From Bradyrhizobium oropedii (GTDB lineage Bacteria; Pseudomonadota; Alphaproteobacteria; Rhizobiales; Xanthobacteraceae), in NCBI RefSeq assembly GCF_020889685.1, contig NZ_JACMYO010000025.1, positions 1 through 60,651 on the forward strand: a stretch of 60,651 bases of DNA, read 5' to 3'. The first letter of the stretch is position 1. Every line of letters starts with the position of its first letter. Below the pieces are notes generated by a model. It saw only the letters and a list, made by a program, of their open reading frames with translations, was not told the origin of the DNA and made no database searches. Shown here one piece after another: positions 52,770-60,651 of this stretch. Position numbers and translations under genes: made by a program.

Positions 52770-53015
52770 GGAATGTTGGCCTGGGCAGGAAACGGGCAGG
52801 CTTGCTCTAGGCCGAAATCGCGGCTCGTCAATAGGTTTAACCAAGTCGCAACCCCGCTGCCCGGGACCCGCAATCCAAGGAACGAAAACCCGCCATCCCG
52901 CTTTGCCCAATCGGGAAGCACTTGCTACGTTCCGATCGGCCCCGCTGGCGCCCGATCAGGCCTTCCGGACAAGAGAAGGTAGCGGGGCCACGCCTGAAGT
53001 TCTGGGAGGATGACC

Positions 53016-54278
53016 ATGAGAACCGTCGGAAATGAACCATTGTCGCGTCACGCCCTCGCCTTCGTGCTGGCCGGCGGACGCGGCAGCAGACTTCAGGAGC
53101 TCACCGACAGGCGCGCCAAGCCGGCGGTGTATTTCGGCGGCAAGTCGCGCATCATCGATTTCGCGCTCTCCAATGCGGTGAATTCCGGCATCCGCCGCAT
53201 CGCTGTGGCGACCCAGTACAAGGCGCACAGCCTGATCCGGCATCTGCAGGGCGGCTGGAACTTCTTCCGCCCGGAACGAAACGAGAGTTTCGACATCCTG
53301 CCCGCAAGCCAGCGCGTCTCGGAGACGATGTGGTATGTCGGCACAGCGGATGCGGTCTACCAGAACATCGACATCATCGAGGCGCACGGCACCAAGTACA
53401 TCCTGGTGCTCGCCGGCGACCACGTCTACAAGATGGACTACGAGATCATGCTGAAGCAGCATGTCGAGAGTGGTGCCGACGTCACCGTCGGCTGCCTGGA
53501 AATGCCGCGAGCGGAATCCTCCGGCTTCGGCATCATGCATGTCGACGAGAACGGCCTGATCGAGTCCTTCCTGGAGAAGCCGGCTGATCCGCCGCCGATG
53601 CCCGGCAAACCGGACAAGTCGCTCGCCAGCATGGGCATCTATGTCTTCAATTCGGAATTCCTGTTCGACGAATTGCGCCGCGATGCCGCCGACCCGAACT
53701 CCAGCCACGATTTCGGCAAGGACATCATTCCCTACATCGTGAAGCACGGCCGCGCGATCGCGCATCAATACAACGATTCCTGCGTCCGCTCCGGCGACGA
53801 TCCCCGCGCCTATTGGCGGGATGCCGGCACCGTCGATGCCTATTGGGCTGCCAATATCGATCTCACCGACGTGGTGCCGGAGCTCGATCTCTACGATCGC
53901 TCATGGCCGATCTGGACCTATGCCGAGATCACCCCGCCCGCCAAGTTCGTGCATGACGAGGACGGTCGGCGCGGCCAGGCGGTGACCTCGCTGGTTTCGG
54001 GCGCCTGCATCATCTCGGGCGCGGCGCTGCGCCGCTCGCTGCTGTTCACCGGCGTCCACGTCAATTCCTACGCCAATGTCGAGAACGCGGTGATCATGCC
54101 GTATGTGAATGTCGGCCGCGGCGCGCAGCTCAGAAACGTCGTGATCGATCGTGGCGTCCGGATTCCTGAAGGGCTCGTGGTCGGCGAAGATCCCGAGTTC
54201 GACGGCAAGCGCTTCCGCACCACCGAGCAGGGCATCACGCTGATCACCCAGCCGATGATCGACAGGCTCGGGACATGA
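53016..54278 (+). CDS. glgC: Glucose-1-phosphate adenylyltransferase
   Basis: A 420-aa enzyme making ADP-glucose for glycogen. The N-terminal nucleotide-binding motif [20 protein letters not shown], the GTADAVYQN substrate region and the C-terminal beta-helix ([19 protein letters not shown]) are all present. I chose ATG 53016 because GGGAGG lies six bases upstream; ATG 53010 sits directly against it. It overlaps glgA by 4 bp. Confidence 0.96.
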   Translation: MRTVGNEPLSRHALAFVLAGGRGSRLQELTDRRAKPAVYFGGKSRIIDFALSNAVNSGIRRIAVATQYKAHSLIRHLQGGWNFFRPERNESFDILPASQRVSETMWYVGTADAVYQNIDIIEAHGTKYILVLAGDHVYKMDYEIMLKQHVESGADVTVGCLEMPRAESSGFGIMHVDENGLIESFLEKPADPPPMPGKPDKSLASMGIYVFNSEFLFDELRRDAADPNSSHDFGKDIIPYIVKHGRAIAHQYNDSCVRSGDDPRAYWRDAGTVDAYWAANIDLTDVVPELDLYDRSWPIWTYAEITPPAKFVHDEDGRRGQAVTSLVSGACIISGAALRRSLLFTGVHVNSYANVENAVIMPYVNVGRGAQLRNVVIDRGVRIPEGLVVGEDPEFDGKRFRTTEQGITLITQPMIDRLGT

Positions 54279-55729
54279 CATCACTGCGCGTCCTCGCGGT
54301 CGCCTCGGAAGTCTACCCGATCGTCAAGACCGGCGGCCTCGCCGACGTGGTCGGCGCGCTGCCGGCGGCGCTGAAAGAGCACGGCGTCGCAACGCGGACG
54401 CTGGTGCCGGGCTATCCCGCTGTGCTCAACGCGCTCGACTCGGCGGAGACGCTGCTGCATTGGCCCGAGTTCTACGGCGGTCCGATCCGCGTGCTCGCCG
54501 GCACGCATGCCGGCCTCGACCTCTATGCGCTCGACGCGCCGCATCTCTACGCCCGGCCCGGCAATCCCTATGTCGGTCCGGATGGACGCGACTGGCCCGA
54601 CAACGGCATCCGCTTTGCGGCCCTGTCGCGGATGGCGGCAGAAATCGGCCGCGGTGCGATCCCGTCTTTCGTCCCCGACATCGTGCACGCGCATGATTGG
54701 CAGGCCGGGCTCGCGCCGGCCTATCTGCATTATGGCGCACAACCGCGGCCGGGCACGGTGATGACGGTGCACAACCTCGCCTATCAGGGGCAGTTCCCGC
54801 CGGAGATGCTGGCGACGTTCGGCCTGCCGGGCGAAGCCTACGCGCTTCACGGCGTCGAATATTACGGCACCATCAGTTTGCTGAAGGCCGGCCTGCAATT
54901 CGCCGACCGCATCACCACGGTGTCGCCGACCTATGCGCAGGAGATCCAGAGCGACGAAGGCGGCATGGGGCTCGGCGGACTGCTCCGCGAGCGCTCCGAC
55001 GTGCTGAGCGGCATCCTCAACGGCATCGACATCACGGTGTGGAATCCGGCCACCGATCCCGATATCGCCGCGCGCTTCAGCGCCGAGCAGCCGGCGGAGC
55101 GCACGCTCAACAAGGCCGCGCTTCAACGGCGCTTTGCGCTTGATCCGGCACCGGACGCGATGCTGCTCGGCGTCATCAGCCGGCTGTCCTGGCAGAAGGG
55201 CCTCGACCTGCTGCTTGAGAACATTCCGACGCTGCTTGGCGAGGGCATTCAGCTCGCGCTGCTTGGCAGCGGCGACCGCGATCTGCAGGATCGCTACACA
55301 GCGCTGGCGCACGACAATTCCGGACGGATCGCGGTCGTGATCGGCTATGACGAGGCGCTGGCGCATCTGATCCAGGCAGGCGCGGATGCGCTTGCGGTGC
55401 CGTCGCGCTTCGAGCCGTGCGGTCTCACCCAGCTCTGCGCGCTGCGCTATGGCGCGGTCCCGATCGTTGCCAATGTCGGCGGCCTTGCCGACACCGTGCT
55501 GGGCTTCGACGAAGCCACCGTCACAGGCAGTGCTGCAACCGGCGTCAAGTTCGCACCGGTCACTGCGGATGCGCTTGCTCATGGCTTGCGCAAGGCGAAC
55601 CTGCTGTTCAACGACAAGGTGACCTGGCGCCGGCTGCAGCAGGCCGGCATGACCACCGATGTCTCCTGGCATAATCGCGCCGGTCGCTACGCCGCGCTCT
55701 ATCGCGAGCTCGCCGCGGCGCGCCGCTAG
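54275..55729 (+). CDS. glgA: Glycogen synthase
   Basis: A 484-aa GT5 glycosyltransferase. The ADP-glucose motif KTGGLADV is at residues 18-25, and the C-terminal half has [12 protein letters not shown] and the nucleotide-loop [12 protein letters not shown]. It is coupled to glgC (ATGA overlap). The other glycogen genes (glgB, glgX, glgP) are not in the window. Confidence 0.96.
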   Translation: MTSLRVLAVASEVYPIVKTGGLADVVGALPAALKEHGVATRTLVPGYPAVLNALDSAETLLHWPEFYGGPIRVLAGTHAGLDLYALDAPHLYARPGNPYVGPDGRDWPDNGIRFAALSRMAAEIGRGAIPSFVPDIVHAHDWQAGLAPAYLHYGAQPRPGTVMTVHNLAYQGQFPPEMLATFGLPGEAYALHGVEYYGTISLLKAGLQFADRITTVSPTYAQEIQSDEGGMGLGGLLRERSDVLSGILNGIDITVWNPATDPDIAARFSAEQPAERTLNKAALQRRFALDPAPDAMLLGVISRLSWQKGLDLLLENIPTLLGEGIQLALLGSGDRDLQDRYTALAHDNSGRIAVVIGYDEALAHLIQAGADALAVPSRFEPCGLTQLCALRYGAVPIVANVGGLADTVLGFDEATVTGSAATGVKFAPVTADALAHGLRKANLLFNDKVTWRRLQQAGMTTDVSWHNRAGRYAALYRELAAARR

Positions 55730-55734
55730 GCCGA

Positions 55735-56067
55735 TCAGTTCACCAAATCGCAGGCCGCGATGCGGTTGATGTCGGCGAGGCGGCGGTCGGGATTTCCCTT
55801 GAAATCAAGGCTTGCGACGAGATCGAGCAGCCGGCCATAGGCGCGATCGGCGACCGCCACAGGCAACGGCTCCTCATCGAAGGCCTCGATGTAATTGCCG
55901 ACGAGACCGCTCAGCAGCCGGCACATCGCCCGTTGCTCGGGCTCATGCCTGCTCAAGGTCTCGAGTTTTTCCTGGAGGGTTCGGTAGGTCCGCAAGCCGT
56001 GCGGCTGTTGCGCGAGCCAAGCGTGAAGATCAGTGTTGTGCAAATCTGGATTTTGCAAATCAGTCAT
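55735..56067 (-). CDS. Hypothetical protein, 110 aa
   Basis: Not recognised. Acidic and helical, starting MTDLQNPDLHNTDLHAWLAQQPHG, with an AGAGG site before the start codon and normal local codon use. No signal peptide or membrane segment. It is convergent with glgA, five bases apart. Confidence 0.65.
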   Translation of the reverse strand: MTDLQNPDLHNTDLHAWLAQQPHGLRTYRTLQEKLETLSRHEPEQRAMCRLLSGLVGNYIEAFDEEPLPVAVADRAYGRLLDLVASLDFKGNPDRRLADINRIAACDLVN

Positions 56068-56217
56068 ATCAGCCTCTTCAGAATGGAGAAGAAGCTACCG
56101 GCTTATACAGCCGATCATGGTTCCGCGCCATGACGATTTTTGCATGCATCCCCTGCCCGGCTGCGCGGGCCGTGTCATCGGATTGGCACGTCGTGTTGCT
56201 AGGGTATTTTGGTTTGA

Positions 56218-57348
56218 TCAGAGCCGCGCGAGCGCCGGCAGGATCTTGTAGCGCGCGATCTCGTGCGGATAGTCGCCGCGATTGGCGAGCAGCACGATGC
56301 CGAACCTGCGCGCCGGCACCAGGCCGATATAGGCCGAGGCATTGTTGAGACCACCGGGCTTGTCGATGACGGTGACGCCGTCGAGCCGCACATGCTCCCA
56401 TGCCATTGCCTGGCCGAACTTCGCATCGACGCGAAAACTCTCGCGCAGGGTCATCTGCAATGCCGCGCGCAATTCGGGTTCGATCACGGCGCCGTCGAGA
56501 CAAGCGCCCAGCAATATGCCGAGATCGCGCGCCGACGAGAACATCTGGCCGGTGCCCGGAAAATCGTAATAGCTCTGCTGATTGCCGGGCGGACCGATCG
56601 GCGTGCCGTCGTGCGAGTATCCCTGAACCATGCGCCGCATGATCTCCGGCGCCATCGACGCGCGGTTGTCTTCGCCGCGATCCGGAACGAAAGTCGAGGT
56701 CATGCCGAGCGGCGTGAGGATGCGGCTCTCGATCAGCGTCGCAATCGGCATGCGATAGCGCTGTTCCAGCACCAGTTGCAGCAGGACATAGCCGGCATGG
56801 CTGTAGATGCGCTGCTTGCCCGGCTGCTCGCCTGCCGGCGGCGTCCATGAATTGAGCATCGCGATGAACTGATCGCGGCCAAAAGTCTCGTTCGGCCATG
56901 GCGGATGATCGGTCGGCAGCAGCAGCCCGGACGTATGATTGACGAGCTCGCCGACGGTGACGCGGCTGACATAATCGCCATGCAGTTCGGGCAGATACTT
57001 GCCGACGGGATCGTCGAGCTGCAATTCGCCGCGCTCGGTACCGAGCGCGACCAGCGTCGCCTCGAACAGCTTGCGTAGCGAGGCGAGGTCGAACAGCGTG
57101 TCCGAAGTGACCGGCCGCTTCGCTGCAGCGTCCGCGAGACCATAGTTGAAGAAGGCGACCCGGCCGCCGGCATAGACCGCCGCAGCGAGGCCGCCGGGAT
57201 CGGCCGCGCTCGCGGTCGGCGCGAGTTCCGTGGTGACGATGTCCCGGATCTGCGCATCCATGTCGGAATCCGCGCGCACCGCCGTCAGCGCGCTAGCAGC
57301 GACGGCAAGCAGGACGGTCGCGATCCGGACGAGGACCCATTGTCTCAT
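56218..57348 (-). CDS. Exported serine hydrolase, class C beta-lactamase-like
   Basis: A 376-aa protein with a signal peptide (ending LTAVRA). Active-site motifs are S90-L-R-K93 (LASLRKLF), YSH near residue 181 (IYSHAGY) and DKPGG near 340, where beta-lactamases have KTG. The pattern is of the penicillin-binding/beta-lactamase fold, but the YSH and KPG changes argue against a strong beta-lactamase. A peptidase or esterase role is as likely. Confidence 0.85.
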   Translation of the reverse strand: MRQWVLVRIATVLLAVAASALTAVRADSDMDAQIRDIVTTELAPTASAADPGGLAAAVYAGGRVAFFNYGLADAAAKRPVTSDTLFDLASLRKLFEATLVALGTERGELQLDDPVGKYLPELHGDYVSRVTVGELVNHTSGLLLPTDHPPWPNETFGRDQFIAMLNSWTPPAGEQPGKQRIYSHAGYVLLQLVLEQRYRMPIATLIESRILTPLGMTSTFVPDRGEDNRASMAPEIMRRMVQGYSHDGTPIGPPGNQQSYYDFPGTGQMFSSARDLGILLGACLDGAVIEPELRAALQMTLRESFRVDAKFGQAMAWEHVRLDGVTVIDKPGGLNNASAYIGLVPARRFGIVLLANRGDYPHEIARYKILPALARL

Positions 57349-57870
57349 AACGAGCGAAATCGGAGCGATGTTGCGATGTAACCCGCAGGCGGACCTGTTC
57401 AGCCATCGAGAGATGGCGACATCACGATCCTAGCGATGGAACCCACGCTCCCGAATTCACGATTGCGCGCATTCCACCGTGACACGTCCCGGCTGGGGAA
57501 CGGGCGGCCCGATCGCTGTTCCGACGGTCACTGCCGGAAGTCGCGATCGCGACCGCCCTCCCACTCCAGCCACGGTGCGGGAACTGCAATCACACTAAAA
57601 AAAGACGAGCGTTTGAAAATGTTGGGGGTTTGCATCGACGGACAGGCAAGACCAACGCTTGCCGGGTCGACCGCCGATATGTCTAACTTCGTCACATTCT
57701 GCTCCCCACCGGGGACCGTTTCCCATTTAGCAACAATTCGTCAATCAAGGGTTGCGTAGCCCCTTCGGATTCGAGCTACAAGACATGGTCGACTGCGACG
57801 AATTGTCCGGTTCCAGATCCCGGATACGCGCGATGCGTGATTATGCATGGGTTAACCATCGACGGCGCGT
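57349..57870. other. Intergenic region without a supported gene
   Basis: About 520 bp between the serine hydrolase start and the DUF417 gene stop. It includes an A-rich tract near 57594-57606 (ACACTAAAAAAAG). An open frame at 57436-57759 has no recognisable features. I find no operator or RNA gene that I can support. Confidence 0.4.
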
Positions 57871-58359
57871 CTATGCAGTACCTGACCGGACGATCGAGCG
57901 CGGCAACGACGCCAGCAGCAGCACGAGACAGACGCAGAGCAGTACGATGTCCTTGAACAGGAACTCGCCCGCCAGGTTCCAGGCCATCGGGTCGGTCGAC
58001 AGGCTCCATTTGACCACACCTGGTGTCGTGAAGAAGAACGACCACGTCACCGCAAAAGTGATCACCCCCATCAGCGCGCCGATCGCTGAGAGAATCGGGC
58101 TGAACGCGCCGGCGGCGAGCAGCACGGCGATGCCGAACTCGGCCACGCCGAGCACATAGGCCTCGCCGCGGAGGCCGAATACCGAGAGCCACGAGATGAA
58201 CGGGCTGTTGCTGATGAACTGCACGATGCCTTGCGCCGATTGCAGCGTGAACTTCTGCATGCCGAACGACACGAAGATCACCACCATGACCCAGCGCAGG
58301 ATCGTGAGCAGACGATAAGACCCCTCGCCTCGTTCGGCGATGTTGAACGACAGATTCAT
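57871..58359 (-). CDS. DUF417 (YkgB/RclC-like) membrane protein
   Basis: A 162-aa protein with four transmembrane segments (WVMVVIFVSFGMQKF, the GVAEFGIAVLLAAGAF region, LMGVITFAVTWSFFF, DIVLLCVCLVLLLASL). Sequence and length match DUF417; some relatives are linked to reactive chlorine or oxidant stress. It is a single-gene unit. Confidence 0.83.
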   Translation of the reverse strand: MNLSFNIAERGEGSYRLLTILRWVMVVIFVSFGMQKFTLQSAQGIVQFISNSPFISWLSVFGLRGEAYVLGVAEFGIAVLLAAGAFSPILSAIGALMGVITFAVTWSFFFTTPGVVKWSLSTDPMAWNLAGEFLFKDIVLLCVCLVLLLASLPRSIVRSGTA

Positions 58360-58522
58360 GCGGATGTTTCTTCCCTCGCTGCGATGCCATCATCGGCCGC
58401 CTTTGTGGCGCTCGTGGCAGGACTACGCAGCACGCCGCGCGCGCGTTACACGCGGGACCCGTAGCGGCATTCACAAGAATGTGCGGACGAGGTGATCGGC
58501 GCGAGCAGGGAATGCCGCGGCG

Positions 58523-59740
58523 TCAAGCTGCGGTGAGCAGTTCACCGACCTTCTCGTAGGCCTCGCCCTTGAACCGCATCAGCTGAAACTGCTTGATCGG
58601 TACATAGTCGCTCGGGGTAGTGTTGAGGGTGATCCCGGGAATCAGCAGCGGCGCGGCGAAATTCTTCAGATTGCTCGCCTGGTGCAGGATGTTGGCACGC
58701 GTCAGCTGGTCGCCGCATTGGCTGACGACGTGGGCGGCGGTTGCCGCGGCGGTGTAGCCGATGGCGTAGAGATCGTCCGCGCGGTCGGCGTTCGGGACGT
58801 AGCGGTCGAGGAACGTCATGTACTGCTTCATGTCCGACGTGTCGGCCCACAGCGGATTGCCGGGGTCCATCCGCGTCGCGAAGGCAAGAATGCCCTGTGC
58901 GGTCTCGAACCCGGCGGGCTTCAGCGTCGCACGCACCGAGGCATTTCCGGCGCCGAGGAACACCTGCGGCCGCCACTCGAGCGCAGCCATCTTGCGCAGC
59001 GCCTGGCTCGCCATCTTCGGAATGGTGATGAGGAACACCAGGTCGGCACCGGACAATTTCATCTGAACGATCTGGGAATCGATCGTGGGATCGCCGACCG
59101 AATAGTTCAGCTCGCAAACGATCTGCGCGGTCTTGGCGCCGAGACCGGTCTTGAGGCCTGACAGCGTCGCCTTGCCGGCATCGTCGTTCTGATACAACAG
59201 GGCGATCTTCGCATCGGGCGTGGAGCCGGCGATGTAGCGGCCGACGACCCCTCCTTCTATCTCGTAGGTCGATCCGCCCACCATCGTCCACGGATTGGCC
59301 GCGGGGTCCGACAGCTTGCTGGCCGCAGCCGCAAGGAACAGCTGCGGGACCTTGCGCGCGTTCATGTATTTCTGCACGGCGATGTTGCCCGGCGTTCCCA
59401 TCGCGCCCGCAATGAACAGCACCTCGTCGCCTTCGACCAGCCGCCGCGCCGCTTCGACCGATTTCGGCGGGCTGTAGGCGTCGTCGTAATTGATGAACTT
59501 GATCTTGCGGCCGTTGATGCCGCCGGTGTCATTCAGCATCCGGAAATAGGCATCCATGGCATTGGCGAGCACGCCGAATGACGACACCGGGCCGCTGAGC
59601 GGCCCGAACTGCCCGATGCGGATTTCCGTGTCGCCGGCACCGGGATCATAGGAGGCGCCGGCAAAAGCCTTGCCGCCAATCGACGCCGCGAGCCCGGCCG
59701 CGGTCGTCGCGAGCAGCGTTCGACGGCTGATCGTCTTCAT
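58523..59740 (-). CDS. ABC transporter solute-binding protein, branched-chain amino acid type
   Basis: A 405-aa periplasmic binding protein. The N-terminus (KTISRRTLLATTAAGLAASIGGKAFA) looks like a Tat-type signal with twin Arg. The body matches Peripla_BP_6 (IRIGQFGPLSGPVSSFG, AGAMGTPGNIAVQKYM). A GGAGGAAG site precedes ATG 59740. No transport partners are in the window. It follows the nitronate-monooxygenase-like gene by 27 bp. Confidence 0.9.
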   Translation of the reverse strand: MKTISRRTLLATTAAGLAASIGGKAFAGASYDPGAGDTEIRIGQFGPLSGPVSSFGVLANAMDAYFRMLNDTGGINGRKIKFINYDDAYSPPKSVEAARRLVEGDEVLFIAGAMGTPGNIAVQKYMNARKVPQLFLAAAASKLSDPAANPWTMVGGSTYEIEGGVVGRYIAGSTPDAKIALLYQNDDAGKATLSGLKTGLGAKTAQIVCELNYSVGDPTIDSQIVQMKLSGADLVFLITIPKMASQALRKMAALEWRPQVFLGAGNASVRATLKPAGFETAQGILAFATRMDPGNPLWADTSDMKQYMTFLDRYVPNADRADDLYAIGYTAAATAAHVVSQCGDQLTRANILHQASNLKNFAAPLLIPGITLNTTPSDYVPIKQFQLMRFKGEAYEKVGELLTAA

Positions 59741-59767
59741 GTGCTTCCTCCGCTGGATTTGGGCGCC

Positions 59768-60651
59768 TTACGCGGCGCCTCGTTCGAATGCCAGGTGATA
59801 TTGTGCGGCAGTCTGGTCGATGATGTCGGCAGCTCCGGTCACCGTGTGCACGCCGGAGACCGAATGACCGGCGCTCCAGACCTCGATCCAGCGCCGCGGT
59901 CCTTCCGCGTCGTTCTTGCCGCCGAATTTTTCGCGCGCGCGGTCCTCCGACACGGACTCGTCGAGATTGGCGGGATCGAGACCCGCGGCGATGATCGAGG
60001 GCCGCAGCATGCTGGCATCGAGCCCGGTGAAGGCCTTGGTGAGCAGAACGTCGTCGAGCGTGCTGTCGACCAGCATCTTCCGATAGGCATCGCTCGCCAT
60101 GCTTTCGCGCGCCGCGATGAAGCGCGTTCCCATATAGGCGAGATCGCAGCCGAGCAGCCGCGCTGCGGCGAGCGCGGTGCCGTCGGTCACGCCGCCCGCG
60201 AGCACGACCGGACCGTCGAACATGGCGCGCACCGCGCGCACGAAGGCGAACGGATTGGCCCAGCCGGTCTGGCCGCCGGCGCCTGCTGTCAGCAGGATCA
60301 AACCATCGGCGCCCGCCTCGATTGCCTTCTCCGCATGCCGCAGCGAGGCAATGTCTGCGAACACCAGGCAGCCGACATCATGCAGCGGCTGAACCGCCGC
60401 CGCCGGCGACCCGACGCTGGTGATGACCATCTCGACCTTATGCCGTACGAGGCAGGCGAGGTCGTCCTTGAAGCGCGGCTGGCGGATGATGAGGTTCGGA
60501 CAATGCGGCGCGGCGGGCCGGCCGAGCTCGGCGACACCGCGCTCGATCTGATGCAGCCAGGCGTCGAGCTCCTCGACCGAGCGGGCATTCGCGGTCGGAA
60601 ATGCGCCGATCGCGCCGGCACGGCAGACCGCCGTCACGAGTTCGACGCCGG
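59768..60651 (-). CDS. Nitronate monooxygenase-like flavoprotein (partial, 5' end off window)
   Basis: The visible 290-plus residues match the NMO/2-nitropropane dioxygenase TIM-barrel family: GAIGAFPTANARS near the visible N-terminus, MVITSVGSP, ADIASLRHAEKAIEAGADGLIL, GGQTG and VVLAGGVTDGTALAAARLLGCDLAYMGTRF. The frame continues to the window edge (GVELVTAVCRAG), so the true start is outside. It is followed by a binding-protein gene on the same strand. Confidence 0.9.
   Translation of the reverse strand, partial: GVELVTAVCRAGAIGAFPTANARSVEELDAWLHQIERGVAELGRPAAPHCPNLIIRQPRFKDDLACLVRHKVEMVITSVGSPAAAVQPLHDVGCLVFADIASLRHAEKAIEAGADGLILLTAGAGGQTGWANPFAFVRAVRAMFDGPVVLAGGVTDGTALAAARLLGCDLAYMGTRFIAARESMASDAYRKMLVDSTLDDVLLTKAFTGLDASMLRPSIIAAGLDPANLDESVSEDRAREKFGGKNDAEGPRRWIEVWSAGHSVSGVHTVTGAADIIDQTAAQYHLAFERGAA

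Noticed and set aside
57436..57759. A 107-codon frame in the gap near 57.6 kb
   Set aside because: No domain, unusual composition and no neighbour link.
1..60651. CRISPR arrays, tRNA or rRNA genes, insertion sequences, integrases
   Set aside because: I looked for regular spaced repeats, tRNA-like cloverleaf motifs and transposase or integrase proteins and found none that I can support.

Overview
The window is about 60 kb of GC-rich, densely packed chromosome. It looks like an alphaproteobacterium of the order Rhizobiales, most likely Bradyrhizobium or a close relative. That is inferred from four things: the style and order of the phn genes, the Aap-type amino-acid transporter, the patatin/GntP pair, and several families of short palindromic intergenic repeats that I recognise from that genus. 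I see no rRNA, tRNA, CRISPR array, integrase or transposase.

Left part (1-19.1 kb), phosphonate and phosphate. A C-P lyase operon, phnGHIJKLMN, reads leftward and runs off the left edge inside phnN. It diverges from its GntR-type regulator phnF, and the gap holds a perfect 34-bp PhnF-type operator next to a Pho box. After a patatin/GntP-permease pair, a small secreted protein, a DUF1269 protein and a Na+/phosphate cotransporter come the phosphonate ABC transporter genes phnCDEE (leftward). These diverge from an accessory module (rightward): a hexapeptide-repeat transferase, a second phnM-like gene that carries a frameshift, and a 2H-type phosphoesterase. The phnC/transferase gap has Pho-box-like 11-bp repeats facing both ways.

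Middle (19.1-31.8 kb). A LysR regulator diverges from a Rieske oxygenase and a crotonase-family enzyme. A long leftward run follows: a CnbZ-like protein, a Tat-exported flavin amine oxidase, a periplasmic cytochrome c, an exported RidA, an exported M20 peptidase, aspartate dehydrogenase (nadX), nicotinamidase (pncA) and a divergent hemC. The oxidase, cytochrome and RidA look like one periplasmic unit that would oxidise an amine to an imine, pass the electrons to cytochrome c and hydrolyse the imine. This is my best candidate for an undescribed system. A block of repeats at 29.7-30.6 kb separates it from an orphan solute-binding protein.

31.8-42.4 kb. A GntR/FCD regulator with an apparently leaderless, autoregulated promoter heads an operon of two paralogous amidases and the binding protein. 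Next come aapQ-aapM permease genes, which diverge across a perfect inverted repeat from an RpiR regulator, a class III aminotransferase, an AapJ-type binding protein and an Asp/Glu-racemase-like protein. No matching ATPase gene is in the window.

Right part (42.4-60.65 kb). These are mostly independent genes: a DUF3829-like protein, two MFS transporters, a DUF983 protein, a MocR-type regulator with a frameshift, two serine hydrolases of the beta-lactamase family, a small zinc-ribbon-like protein, a secreted beta-propeller protein, a triple-rhodanese protein, glgC-glgA, a DUF417 membrane protein, another binding protein, and a nitronate-monooxygenase-like gene cut by the right edge. Two repeat families each occur twice here, and one copy supplies the stop codon of the DUF983 gene.
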